Shown here: positions 35,148 to 44,506 of the stretch, one piece after another
How the letters are laid out: every line of letters starts with the position of its first letter
Numbering within the stretch: the stretch's first letter is position 1
Assembly (NCBI GenBank): GCA_052034005.1
Contig: JBPOJB010000001.1
Location: 186,001-250,000, forward strand
DNA: 64,000 nt
Source of the DNA: JAAYDI01 sp052034005
GTDB taxonomy: Bacteria > Planctomycetota > Planctomycetia > Pirellulales > Pirellulaceae
Reading direction: 5' to 3'
Made by a program: the position numbers and the translations under genes
Notes under the pieces: model-generated
What the model was told of the DNA's origin: nothing
Database searches by the model: none
What the model saw: the letters and a program-made list of their open reading frames with translations, nothing else

Positions 35148-37505
35148 ATGCGCTTGAGAATCATTGCCCGGATGATCATCTCTCTTGTGCTCGGGATCGC
35201 TCTGTTGTGCTGCACCGGCGTGGCATGGGCGGCGGATGGCGTGCCCGACCTCGGATCCGTCGACCTGCAGGCTGCCGACGTGACGCTGGTCCAGGAGATC
35301 GACTGCGCGCAGGACAACGAAGACCTCTTGTTCCTGGAGTATCCGGCCGGCGTCAGCGCGGTGGAGACGGTGTTGGGAGTGCCCTGCCGCGTGTTGCCGA
35401 ACGCGGCGGGAGACGCGAAGTACTTCGCCTATCGGATCGGCGAAGGCAAGGGGCTCGAGGCCGGCGCGTGTTATGTCCTATGCGTCGAGTATCCGGAAGA
35501 CCGCAGCCGCACGATGTATCTGTGCAATTGGGGCTGCGAGACGGCCTTGGGGTTCGCGACGGGCGAGTCGCTGGGCGATGTCTGCTATGGCAAGTATGTG
35601 CCCAACAACTCCGAGTCGCTCGAGTACCCGCTATCCGAGCGGTTCGAGACATGGACACAGCTGTTCTATCTCCACGACCGGTTCCCGGAGATCAAACGTC
35701 CGCGCGGGCTGGGGCCGCGGCCGCTCACGCCGGCCGACGGCTTCTGGTTCATCGTGGCCCAGCCGGCAGCGTTCCAGGACCCGCTCGGGGCCGGATCGGC
35801 GGTGTCGAAGATCCGTCTCTACCAGGTGCGGAACCCGGCGGCGCTGACGCTGTCGATTCCGTTCCCGCCCGAGGGGCTCCCGCGCCGGCACATCTTCTCG
35901 CGCGAGGAGATGGCGGACGGCGTGGTCGCGTCCGGGCACAAACCGGAGGAGCAGCGCGAGACGCTCCGCGGCGTCCGGGATTTCGCCGACTGGTACGAGT
36001 ACAAGATGCGCATCATGGAGTACCTGGGCATCGACACCTATGCGCAAGATCTGCTGGAATTCGGCCACAACCAGGGCTGGGACTCGTCCGAGGGAGGCGG
36101 CAATGACTGGGTGTATCAGTCGCCGTATCCCGGCCTTTGGGCGGAGATCCTCGGCCGCGCCGCCAGGCATCACCTGAGCGTCCTCCCGTATTATGAATAT
36201 CGTGGCAGCATCGGCGGCAACAAGTCGTTGGCCCTCGGGCCGCAGCACCGTTGCCGGAGGCTGGATGGCGGCGACACCTACACGCACATCACGTGGTGCG
36301 AAGGGAATAACGCCGACATCATCGACCCCGACACGCTCGCCGACGCGAAGAAAGTGCTCGACATTTCGCTTGTGAAATACAAAGACCAGGCGACGTTCCT
36401 CGGCGCGTGGTTCCGCCACCGGCCGACAGCGATGCCGATCAGTTTCAATGATGGGGACCTGCGCGCGTTTGTCGAGGAGGCTCATGGCGGCCGCCGCATC
36501 ACGCGCTCGCACCTCCAGGCCGACAAGCAGCTGCTCGACCGATATTATCAGTGGTGGTTCACGAAGCGCTGCCAGTTCTTCGAATCCCTGCGCGATCATC
36601 TGCGCGCCCAGATCGGCCCGGAGGCATTCCTGCTGTACACAAACGATACCAGCGAACCCGGCCGGTCCCTGCCGCAGTCCATCACGGGCGCTGGGAAGAA
36701 GGACGGCTGGCAGTGGAAGCAGGTGGTGGTGAACCGGGACATGCCCGTGTGGGAGACGATCCTCGCGGATGCGACCAGGTACCCGTGGGTCAAGCCGTAC
36801 GACTTCCAGGAAGTGGTGGACCAGGACATGCACCTGCGCGGTTTGCAGTGTTTCGCCGAGAATTGGGGTGATTGGGAAGTCGCCCACGCGACGCCGCCCG
36901 ACGATCCCCAGACCTATCGCGACGTGGACGGCGTCATGCTCAGCTACACCTATAACCGGCTCTACACGGTCTCCTCGCCGCGCACGTTCGAGCCCTACCG
37001 GACGAAGTCCGGCCTGTCGATCATGCGCCACTACTCGCTCAACGAGAACGAGATGAGCGTGGACGGCGACGATATCCTCGGTTACTTCATCTGCGATGTG
37101 GAACGCGCTGGACCATACTCGATGCTGGCCGAGGCCCGCGCAGTGGCTTATGGCGACCCGTACTACCTGGGATCGCTGACCGGCAACAGCAACAAGCGCG
37201 GCTTCCCCCGCTATGTGCGGCGATTCCACGCGGCGTTCCTCGCCTTGCCCGCGCTGCCCAGCACGATCCTTCCCGGCGCAACGCCGGACCCGGAAGTCGT
37301 CGTGCGGACCATCCCGACCGGGACGCATGGAACCTATCTTGCGATCGTGAACACCGGCTTTCACGCGAAAGAGGACCTGGCGGTCACCGTCCCGCCCGGC
37401 GCGGTCCGTGATGCGGTGACCGGCGAGCGTCTGGCCGCGGCCGATGGCAAGCTCACGCTCGCGCTCGACCCGGCGGAACTGCGCACGCTGGTCGTCGGGC
37501 CGTAG
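35148..37505 (+). CDS. Secreted glycosidase-like protein, family not recognised
   Basis: A 785-residue exported protein. ATG 35148 has GGAG at good spacing and leads into a signal peptide (MIISLVLGIALLCCTGVAWA); the longer frame from 35043 is unsupported. Residues about 30-250 look all-beta (ADVTLVQEIDCAQDNEDLLF, CYVLCVEYPEDRSRTMYLCN). A central region (about 290-660) looks like an alpha/beta barrel: YLGIDTYAQDLLEFGHNQGW, LSVLPYYEYRGSIGG, NADIIDPDTLADAKKVLDIS, MPISFNDGDLRAFVEEAHGG. The C-terminus (GTYLAIVNTGFHAKEDLAVT) is a small beta domain typical of glycosidases. Acidic residues in FNDGD and NTDDTSEP-like YTNDTSEPG could be catalytic. It ends the kinase-isomerase-symporter run and may release the imported sugar. 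No named family assigned. Confidence 0.68.
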   Translation: MRLRIIARMIISLVLGIALLCCTGVAWAADGVPDLGSVDLQAADVTLVQEIDCAQDNEDLLFLEYPAGVSAVETVLGVPCRVLPNAAGDAKYFAYRIGEGKGLEAGACYVLCVEYPEDRSRTMYLCNWGCETALGFATGESLGDVCYGKYVPNNSESLEYPLSERFETWTQLFYLHDRFPEIKRPRGLGPRPLTPADGFWFIVAQPAAFQDPLGAGSAVSKIRLYQVRNPAALTLSIPFPPEGLPRRHIFSREEMADGVVASGHKPEEQRETLRGVRDFADWYEYKMRIMEYLGIDTYAQDLLEFGHNQGWDSSEGGGNDWVYQSPYPGLWAEILGRAARHHLSVLPYYEYRGSIGGNKSLALGPQHRCRRLDGGDTYTHITWCEGNNADIIDPDTLADAKKVLDISLVKYKDQATFLGAWFRHRPTAMPISFNDGDLRAFVEEAHGGRRITRSHLQADKQLLDRYYQWWFTKRCQFFESLRDHLRAQIGPEAFLLYTNDTSEPGRSLPQSITGAGKKDGWQWKQVVVNRDMPVWETILADATRYPWVKPYDFQEVVDQDMHLRGLQCFAENWGDWEVAHATPPDDPQTYRDVDGVMLSYTYNRLYTVSSPRTFEPYRTKSGLSIMRHYSLNENEMSVDGDDILGYFICDVERAGPYSMLAEARAVAYGDPYYLGSLTGNSNKRGFPRYVRRFHAAFLALPALPSTILPGATPDPEVVVRTIPTGTHGTYLAIVNTGFHAKEDLAVTVPPGAVRDAVTGERLAAADGKLTLALDPAELRTLVVGP

Positions 37506-37554
37506 GGTCGATATGGGGCGGTTCAGCGTCCGAGTGCCGCGCGCGGGGGAGCGG

Positions 37555-40500
37555 TTACTCAGCGCTTTCCTCCAACAGCTGATCGCCCACTTGGGCAATC
37601 CAGTCGCGCGTCCAGGTGACGGCTTCCAGGCCGACATCCACGTTCGGCGTGGCCAGGAAGATCATGCCCTTGATGCGCCCGGCCTTGAGCCACTGGTAGC
37701 CGAGCTCGGTCTGCCGCTGCATCAGCTCCACCGGTAGCGGCTGCTGGTCGTGGAAATCGTACATGTAGCAGCCCAGGAAGATCGGTTGGTCCGCGACGAG
37801 CTTCTCAAGCTTGATCAGGTTCTGTTCCAGATCCGGCAAGTCGGCGGGGCGCCAGGTCCAGAGGCAGACCTGATCCACTTCGGCCAGGTGCGCTTTGGCG
37901 CGCAGCGAGATCTGGCCCGTGTAGATGACGGCCATGATCGGCAGCTGCGCACCGCGCACCGTCCGTTGGCGCAAGGCGTGTAGTTCTGGAGGCGACAAGG
38001 ACGCGTCGAACGGCACGATGTCGGCTGACGAGGCGCGCGCTTCCTCCTCCGGATCCGCGCCCGGTCCGAGGCTGTTCGTGTGGAAGAAGTCGTCCAAGAT
38101 GAATCCGACAATGTTGGCATGCGCTTCGGCGAGTTGGTAGACCTGGTCCCGTTCGTCCCCCGACGTTGTGCCACCGGCTCCGACGAGCGACCAGTATACG
38201 CGGTCGAGCGCCTGGAAGGGCGTGAAGTAGGCCTCAAACGGCGGCGCCGGTATCTCTCCATACCGCACGAAGATCATGTTGCGGATGCCGAGCAGGTTGG
38301 CGGCCGCTACCGGCTCGATCGTGGATTTCCTGGACAGGTTGGCCAGGTAGCTCTGGTTGTAGACGCCCGCGGGATGCCCCCAGATCCAGAGCCGATCGCG
38401 AACCGTTTCGCGGCGCTGTGCCGGCGCCGGCCCTTGCGCGGCGCCCGGGCCACGATCGTCATCCGATCTGCACAGCCGGCAGCCGAAGACGCCCCCGGCC
38501 ATCCGGCTCGTGTGAGCCTGGAACTTGATCGTGATCTTCTCTTTGCCTTGCGTGAGCTCCAGCGGCAGACGATACACCTCGTCGTAAAACATGCCCGGTT
38601 TGTTGTTGTCGAGCTTCTGGGTGGCGATCAACCGGTCGTCGACCAGCAGATCGAACTCGCGCCCGCCGGAGTCGCTGCCCCAGTAGGTCACGTGCAGCTC
38701 TAAGGGCGTGTCGGGCAGCGTCTTCATGTCCCACGAGAACCAGCCGCCATCTGTCGCGTGTCGCCACTTTCCCTCGCCGGCATACGTCTGTTCGCCTCGC
38801 ACGTGATGATCACGCTCGCTCTGCTCGTCCGCGGGTACCACGCGGTCGACTGTCCGCGCCGCCAGCCGTGCTTCGGCCTCCTGCCGCTCCTGCCATTGGG
38901 CGGTGGTCAGGGCGTCCCAATAGACGACATAGGCACGGTTCTCGTGGACCCGGTACATCGGCTCCAGAACGACATCATCGCCCTCGAGTGTCACATAGAG
39001 TCGCAGCGCCCGAGGCGAGATCGCGAAGGTGCATGGCTTGCCCGGCACCGGGGACGGCAGGGCGGCCCATTCGCGGTCATCGGCCACCAACACCGGGCAG
39101 CCCGCGGCTCGCGCGCGGCTGTCGTCCACGACGGCGCACAGCACGTGGGGGCCGAACAGGAACGCTTTGCGCTGCGGGTTGTCGTGGAACGCTTCCGTGC
39201 GCATGGTGAAGGGCATGACGACATCGATCGTGTCGCCTTGCTTCCAGGTGCGCGCCAGTTCGACGTAATTGCCCGGCACACTCCTGTCGGCCTGCAGCAC
39301 GCCGTTGACCCGAATCTCAAAGCCGGACACGGCCCAAGATGGTCGTCGGATCTTGACGTTCAACGCCAGCGGCTTCTTGCAGTTGAACGTGAGCCGGCTG
39401 CGGCCTTCCTCCGGGTAGGCGGTCTCCTGGCGCAGCTGCAGGCCCACCGCCCTCCAGTCCAGATCGGACGCGATGAACCCGTTCACATACAGCGTCTCTT
39501 GACCGGCATGATAATAGATGCTGTCGCCGTACTTGGCGTGATTCTCGATGCCGGTGCCGGTACAGCACCAGAAGCTGTCCTCTCGCGTGCAATACTCCTT
39601 GCGGCATTTGTCGTCGAAACCCAGCGGGACGAAGTAGCACATCATGCCGGTGGCCGGGTCCTGCGACGCCAGGATATGATTGTACAGGGCGCGCTCGTAA
39701 TAGTCCGCATACTCCACGCGCGGGTCCCAGCAGAACAGGTGCCGGGTCAGCTTGAGCATGTTGTAGGTGTTGCAGGTCTCGCACGTGTTCGCACCGAGCG
39801 CCTGGGACAGCGTCTCTTTCGGAGTGAAGAACTCCCCCAGGCTGTGCCCGCCGATCACGTACGACCGCTGGTAGACGACCGTCTCCCAGAAGAACGTGGC
39901 GGCTGTCTTGAGCCACTCCTGGCCGTTGAGTTCATACTCGCGCGCCGCCCCGATGAACTTGGGGATCTGCGTGTTGGCATGCAGGCCGGTGAGCCGATCC
40001 TCGCGAATGGCGGCAGGGCCCAGGACCGCCAGGTGATTGAAGCGCAATGCGAGCTGCAGATAGGTCGCGTCGCCCGTGACCGCGGCCAGGTCGGCCAGCG
40101 CTTCATTGATGCCGCCGTGCTCGACCTCCAGCATCGCCTGCAGCTGGCTGTTGTCCCAGTTCGCTGCCCCGGCCTTGGCCCAGTCGCCCAGCTTCCTGGC
40201 TACTTCCAACGCCTGCTGGTTGTCGCAGTAGGCGTGCATGTCCAGCAAGCCGGCCAGCACCTTGTGGATCTGGTACCAGAAGGGCAGGGGCGCTTCACAG
40301 CGCGTCGTGAACGTATCGGGGTGCGTGTGCAAGAACCCGTTGCCCAATTGCGCCTGGCACTCCGCCAGCCCGGCCACGACCCGATCGCCGATGTGCTTGA
40401 GGCGTCGATCGCCGGTGCTCGCATACATCTTGGCGCAGGCCGACAGGTACAGACCCACGAATTCGCCGCGCGATCGGTGGTCCGGCGCCATCCAGCCGCC

Positions 40501-40785
40501 ATACGGTTTGGCGGTGGACGGCAGCCCCGCACCGATGCGGAATACGTGCAGCAGCCGGTCGGCATCGAGCGACAGGAGGTAGTCGCAATCGAGTTCCATC
40601 GCGTGCTTCAGCGGCCCGTCTAAGAGCCGCACGTCCTGGAGCGGGAACGGCTCGGCGCCGAATTTCACAACGGGCGCCAGTTGGCTGCCGGCCTTCCTGC
40701 CAGGGGCCCGCCCTTGTGCAGACGCGGATGTGCCGCACAACCAGACGACCACGATCGCCACGGACGTTACTGTTCGGACAGCCAT
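37555..40785 (-). CDS. GH127-type beta-L-arabinofuranosidase fused to a second barrel-like domain
   Basis: A 1076-residue exported fusion. ATG 40785 has GAGGG upstream and a signal peptide follows (VTSVAIVVVWLCGTSASAQ). Residues about 45-600 are a DUF1680/GH127 enzyme: RLLDGPLKHAMELDCDYLL, GGWMAPDHRSRGEFVGLYLS and the catalytic cluster Glu336-x-Cys338 (CETCNTYN) with Cys407-Cys408 (FWCCTGTG), matching the zinc-bound Cys nucleophile arrangement of the family. Residues about 610-770 are the usual C-terminal beta domain. After a Pro/Gly/Asp linker near 785, residues about 795-1076 form a separate alpha/beta domain (TIEPVAAANLLGIRNMIFVR, NIVGFILDDFFHTN, VCLWTWRPADLPDLEQN) resembling a stand-alone putative hydrolase. 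It would remove beta-L-arabinofuranose from glycans. Confidence 0.82.
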   Translation of the reverse strand: MAVRTVTSVAIVVVWLCGTSASAQGRAPGRKAGSQLAPVVKFGAEPFPLQDVRLLDGPLKHAMELDCDYLLSLDADRLLHVFRIGAGLPSTAKPYGGWMAPDHRSRGEFVGLYLSACAKMYASTGDRRLKHIGDRVVAGLAECQAQLGNGFLHTHPDTFTTRCEAPLPFWYQIHKVLAGLLDMHAYCDNQQALEVARKLGDWAKAGAANWDNSQLQAMLEVEHGGINEALADLAAVTGDATYLQLALRFNHLAVLGPAAIREDRLTGLHANTQIPKFIGAAREYELNGQEWLKTAATFFWETVVYQRSYVIGGHSLGEFFTPKETLSQALGANTCETCNTYNMLKLTRHLFCWDPRVEYADYYERALYNHILASQDPATGMMCYFVPLGFDDKCRKEYCTREDSFWCCTGTGIENHAKYGDSIYYHAGQETLYVNGFIASDLDWRAVGLQLRQETAYPEEGRSRLTFNCKKPLALNVKIRRPSWAVSGFEIRVNGVLQADRSVPGNYVELARTWKQGDTIDVVMPFTMRTEAFHDNPQRKAFLFGPHVLCAVVDDSRARAAGCPVLVADDREWAALPSPVPGKPCTFAISPRALRLYVTLEGDDVVLEPMYRVHENRAYVVYWDALTTAQWQERQEAEARLAARTVDRVVPADEQSERDHHVRGEQTYAGEGKWRHATDGGWFSWDMKTLPDTPLELHVTYWGSDSGGREFDLLVDDRLIATQKLDNNKPGMFYDEVYRLPLELTQGKEKITIKFQAHTSRMAGGVFGCRLCRSDDDRGPGAAQGPAPAQRRETVRDRLWIWGHPAGVYNQSYLANLSRKSTIEPVAAANLLGIRNMIFVRYGEIPAPPFEAYFTPFQALDRVYWSLVGAGGTTSGDERDQVYQLAEAHANIVGFILDDFFHTNSLGPGADPEEEARASSADIVPFDASLSPPELHALRQRTVRGAQLPIMAVIYTGQISLRAKAHLAEVDQVCLWTWRPADLPDLEQNLIKLEKLVADQPIFLGCYMYDFHDQQPLPVELMQRQTELGYQWLKAGRIKGMIFLATPNVDVGLEAVTWTRDWIAQVGDQLLEESAE

Positions 40786-41008
40786 GAGATTCCCTCGAGC
40801 GCCCTTGTTGCCGGCCCTTGCCGTCATTTCGTCATTGCTCCCATCATACGGCAACCCGCATGCCGTGCAACCAGCAGACGCGCCGCCACGGGTTGGCGCG
40901 GGCGCCGCAGGCCGTGACTGGGGTGGTGCAAATCGGGGTAGACTTCGCCTGTCCTGTTTTGGGCAGATTTGTTCCATTGGCGATCGTTTCTGGACGTCGA
41001 TGAGCCGG

Positions 41009-42178
41009 TCACCGTGACGTGACAGGCTGGGAGCCTGCCTCGCGGTCTGCGAACTCCCGGAACGTCGCGTCGGACAGCAGTTGTCTCGCCAGCAGCGCAT
41101 AGCCCTCAGCCGTCGGGTGGCTCAGGTCGGCATAGGCCGCGCTAGGCAGCGCTTCGGGGACCGCATGCGGGAGGCCCTGTTGCGCGCACCACGCGGCCAC
41201 GGCCGCCTTCCGGTCGGTGTAGCCGGCCAGACCCCGTGAGGTGAGCATATGTTCGTTCAAGGGGCCGATGATCACGAAGACGCGGTTCCCGCGCTTCCGG
41301 AGCAGGTCGAGGGTCCGGCGGAAGAACCGCCACTGCAGCGAGTCTTCCAGCGGCACCCAGGCCGGGTTGATTGCGCGCATCTCCTTTTCCGTCCAGGGTC
41401 GCGCGTCGGGCACGGGCGACGGCGGTTCGTCAGGCGAGGGCAACGCGAGCGTGACACGGCTCAGCGGATTCTCGTAGGGATGCTCCAGAGTCCAATCCGC
41501 CAACGCATTGCTGTCGAAGTAACTCATCCGCACGTGATCCGCCCACTCCAGAAAGGTGAAATGCCGTGCGACAACGATGCCCAAGCGCTCGGACGGCGTT
41601 GCGCGATAGCAGGGGATCCGGTATGCGAACTGAGGCACAAGCGCCGGGTGATTGAACCGCGTTTCCTTGTCGGACGACAGGTCGTACTGCGGCGAGCTGA
41701 TCCACAACAGGTTGCAGTTGACAATCACGCGCTTGTCTCGGATCGCTTCGCCGTAGCCGCTGATCAATCCATAGAGCGCCACCGGGTGGATTCCATCAAC
41801 TCCCAAGTTGGCATACGGGCCGCCGACGGCGCTTTCATTCAAGCAGTGCGACAGCGTCCGGCCGCTATCGACATAGTGCCCCCACATGACCGAGTCGCCA
41901 ATCAGGATTGCGGAGTCGCCCCGGCAGACCTGCCGACAAGTCCGTTGGTACTGCCAGTAGTCGTTGCCCAGCCGGTAGGGGATGCGATAGTCCGCGCCCA
42001 TCTCGAGCGGTTCGATCCACTGCCAGGCACGCGGGACCGACCAGAACGCGGCGGCGGCGAGCAGGGCAGCGACGAGCCAGCCGCGTGGCGACAACCGGAC
42101 GTCGTTGGCGGCGAAGCGCTCGTCGACCGGCCGGTTCGCCGGGCGGTCCGCGTCAGGGGTGGGTTCGACAGCCTGCAT
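41009..42178 (-). CDS. SGNH-hydrolase-like membrane-anchored protein, MBOAT partner
   Basis: A 389-residue protein with one N-terminal membrane segment (GWLVAALLAAAAFWSVPRAW) and an extracytoplasmic SGNH/AlgX-like domain. ILIGDSVMWG places the nucleophile Ser at 96, and DLSHPTAEGY places Asp351 and His354 for the triad. Such proteins finish the transfer of acyl groups that a neighbouring MBOAT protein brings across the membrane. It begins 16 bases after the MBOAT stop with GGGGAAAG upstream of ATG 42178, so it is the last gene of that operon. The polymer that is acylated is unknown. Confidence 0.8.
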   Translation of the reverse strand: MQAVEPTPDADRPANRPVDERFAANDVRLSPRGWLVAALLAAAAFWSVPRAWQWIEPLEMGADYRIPYRLGNDYWQYQRTCRQVCRGDSAILIGDSVMWGHYVDSGRTLSHCLNESAVGGPYANLGVDGIHPVALYGLISGYGEAIRDKRVIVNCNLLWISSPQYDLSSDKETRFNHPALVPQFAYRIPCYRATPSERLGIVVARHFTFLEWADHVRMSYFDSNALADWTLEHPYENPLSRVTLALPSPDEPPSPVPDARPWTEKEMRAINPAWVPLEDSLQWRFFRRTLDLLRKRGNRVFVIIGPLNEHMLTSRGLAGYTDRKAAVAAWCAQQGLPHAVPEALPSAAYADLSHPTAEGYALLARQLLSDATFREFADREAGSQPVTSR

Positions 42179-42194
42179 GGTCTTTCCCCGAGTT

Positions 42195-43646
42195 CTAGAA
42201 CCCGAGATAAATGAATTTCTGACCGCTCGATGTCACGACGGCCGCCATGTAGACGAGCATGGACACGACGAGAGCCACGCGCACCGGCCCTGCGCTGACG
42301 AGCCGGCGAAACCGCGATTCGTAAACGTACTGATAGGCCCAGACGCATAGCACCAGTCCGGCGAGCAACGGCGGGAACAGCGGGTCCGCCGCGCCGCTGG
42401 TGATGATCCGACCGATGATCAGCCAGGCGTCCGAGACGCTCGCGGCGCGGAAGAACACCCAGGCGACCATGACGATCGAGAACGTCAGCATCTGTTTCGC
42501 GAATCGAGGCACTCGTCGGCGATAGGTCTCGGTCTGCTCCAACGCGCGTGTACAGACTCGGCCTGCCGCGTGGACCGCACCCCACATCACGTACGTCCAC
42601 ATGGCGCCGTGCCAGAGTCCCGATATCAGCATCGTCAGGATCATGTTGATGTAGGTGCGCACCTCGCCGCGGCGGTTCCCGCCCAGCGGGATGTAGACAT
42701 AGTCTCGGAACCAGGTCGACAAGCTGATATGCCAGCGGCGCCAGAAGTCGCCCAGACCCGTGGCCAGATAGGGGTTGTTGAAGTTCAGCAGGAGGCGGAC
42801 GCCCATCAGCCGGGCGACGCCCCGGGCCATGTCCGTGTAGCCGCTGAAATCGAAGTAGATCTGCCAGGCATAGGCGAACGTGGCCAGCAGCAGGGCGGGC
42901 GCCTGATAGCTCCGCGGATCGGCATACACCATGTCGACATACAGCGCCAGGTAGTCGGCCAGCGCGATCTTCTTGAACAATCCCACGACAAACAGCGACA
43001 GGCCGTCGGCCACGTCCGCACGATTGACCTTCGACGCGCCGCGCAGTTGCGGCAGCAGGTGGCCGGCACGCTCGATCGGGCCGGCCAGCAGCTGCGGGAA
43101 GAACGCGATGAACGTGGCGTGGCGGAGGAGATTACGCTCACGCGCGACATGCCCCCGATAGACATCGATCACGTAACCGAGCGACAAGAACGTGTAGAAC
43201 GACAGGCCGACCGGCAGCACGAAGTCGAACGGAGGCACTCGGTAGGAGGCCCCCAGCTGCGACAAGGCGGCATTGAAAGCCGTGCTCAAGAAACTGACGT
43301 TCGGGTCGCTGATCGCGAAGGGCGCCTGGCAGCGCGCGAGCAGCGCGTTGGCGTTGTCGACAAAGAACCGTCCGTACTTGAAGAACCCCAGCAGGCCCAG
43401 GTTGTTGATGATGCTCAGCACCAACCACGGTCTCTTCCACGAGGTCCTGGCCATCGCCCAGAGCGCTGCATAGTCGAACAGCGTGGCCCAGCAGATCAGC
43501 ACGAGATAGACCGGATGCCACGTGGCATAGAACATATAGGAACCGACCAGCAGCCACGGCAGCTTGAGGCGCGTTCCCTTGATCGGCAGGTAGACCGCAT
43601 AGAAGGCCAGGAAGAAGACCAGGAAACTCCAGGAGTGGAACAGCAT
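42195..43646 (-). CDS. MBOAT family O-acyltransferase (AlgI-like)
   Basis: A 483-residue polytopic membrane protein of the AlgI/DltB type, which moves acyl groups from the cytoplasm onto extracellular polysaccharide. MLFHSWSFLVFFLAFYAVY is the classic opening. LPVGLSFYTFLSLGYVIDVY, PQLLAGPIERAGHLLPQL and FSGYTDMARGVARLMG are hallmark segments. The catalytic His is His346 in LWHGAMWTYVMWG. Length is normal. ATG 43646 lies 8 bases after the stop of the sulfatase-modifying-factor-like lipoprotein gene, and the SGNH gene follows by 16 bases, so they are co-transcribed. Cell-surface polysaccharide acetylation is the most likely role. Confidence 0.9.
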   Translation of the reverse strand: MLFHSWSFLVFFLAFYAVYLPIKGTRLKLPWLLVGSYMFYATWHPVYLVLICWATLFDYAALWAMARTSWKRPWLVLSIINNLGLLGFFKYGRFFVDNANALLARCQAPFAISDPNVSFLSTAFNAALSQLGASYRVPPFDFVLPVGLSFYTFLSLGYVIDVYRGHVARERNLLRHATFIAFFPQLLAGPIERAGHLLPQLRGASKVNRADVADGLSLFVVGLFKKIALADYLALYVDMVYADPRSYQAPALLLATFAYAWQIYFDFSGYTDMARGVARLMGVRLLLNFNNPYLATGLGDFWRRWHISLSTWFRDYVYIPLGGNRRGEVRTYINMILTMLISGLWHGAMWTYVMWGAVHAAGRVCTRALEQTETYRRRVPRFAKQMLTFSIVMVAWVFFRAASVSDAWLIIGRIITSGAADPLFPPLLAGLVLCVWAYQYVYESRFRRLVSAGPVRVALVVSMLVYMAAVVTSSGQKFIYLGF

Positions 43647-43654
43647 CGAGCGCG

Positions 43655-44506
43655 CTACTCCGTTCTGCGGACGCAGCGGAAGCCGATGGCATCGCGTGCG
43701 AAGCAGGCGTCCGAGAACCCGGGGTCCTCACCCGCGCGGTAGGTTGCAGTGCACGCGTCGGCGCTGGCGCCCCAATGACCGCCGCGGACGACGTTCTTGT
43801 CGCCGGTGGCGGGGCCGCGCGGATTCCTGACCGGGCTCGTCTGGTAGTAATCGGGCTCGAAATAGTCGTTGCACCATTCGGCTACGTTGCCGTGCATATC
43901 GAACAGGCCCCAGGCGTTGGGCTTCTTGCGCCCCACGGCGTGCGTCTTCTTGTTCGCATTGCCGGCGTACCAGGCATACTCGTCCAGCTCGCGCTGATCC
44001 GCGCCGAAGCTGTACGGCGTGTCGGCGCCCGCACGGCATGCGTATTCCCATTCCGCCTCGGTTGGCAGCCGGTATCCGTTGGCCTCGAAGTCGCATTGAC
44101 CTTCCTCGTTGTAGCACGGCTGCAGACCCTCCGCCTCGGACCGCATGTTGCAGTACAGCGCGGCCTTGCCCCAACTGACCATTTCCGTCGGTAGGTCGGG
44201 CCCTTTGAAATGCGACCCATTGATCGGATCCCATGTCGCGCACACTGCCTGCGTGACTTCGTAGCGGTCCATGAGAAACGAGTCAACCTCGACTTCGTGA
44301 GCCGGCCCTTGCTCGGGAGCCGCATCGTCACGACCCATGACGAAGCATCCGGCGGGGACCAACACCATTTCGACGCCGCCATCGGTCACGACAATGGTCG
44401 GCGGCGAATGCAGCGGCGTGTCGAGTGCGGAGCGATCGACTTTCCGGCAGGCGGCCCCCAGCACCAGCAGGGTCACCAGGGCGCATCGTGAAACCGGTTG
44501 TCTCAT
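43655..44506 (-). CDS. SUMF1/FGE-domain lipoprotein, probably not a formylglycine-generating enzyme
   Basis: A 283-residue lipoprotein (signal ending in LGAAC) with a formylglycine-generating-enzyme-sulfatase fold: EMVLVPAGCFVMGRDDAAPE, YEVTQAVCATWDPI, GYRLPTEAEWEYACRAG, GLFDMHGNVAEWCNDYF, VVRGGHWGAS and IGFRCVRRTE. In true FGEs two Cys flank the YRYRC region; here only one Cys (DACTATYRAG) can be aligned by eye, so copper-dependent oxidation is doubtful and a binding or structural role is likelier. ATG 44506 has GGAGG six bases upstream and overlaps the upstream gene's TGA (ATGA), indicating translational coupling. The open frame reaches 45253 but that part is antisense-like noise. Confidence 0.82.
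   Translation of the reverse strand: MRQPVSRCALVTLLVLGAACRKVDRSALDTPLHSPPTIVVTDGGVEMVLVPAGCFVMGRDDAAPEQGPAHEVEVDSFLMDRYEVTQAVCATWDPINGSHFKGPDLPTEMVSWGKAALYCNMRSEAEGLQPCYNEEGQCDFEANGYRLPTEAEWEYACRAGADTPYSFGADQRELDEYAWYAGNANKKTHAVGRKKPNAWGLFDMHGNVAEWCNDYFEPDYYQTSPVRNPRGPATGDKNVVRGGHWGASADACTATYRAGEDPGFSDACFARDAIGFRCVRRTE

Noticed and set aside
35631..37637. 668-codon open frame on the minus strand
   Set aside because: It is antisense to the secreted glycosidase-like gene, which has a good start and signal peptide.
38758..40623. 621-codon open frame on the plus strand
   Set aside because: It lies antisense to the GH127 domain, which has its catalytic residues in the minus frame.
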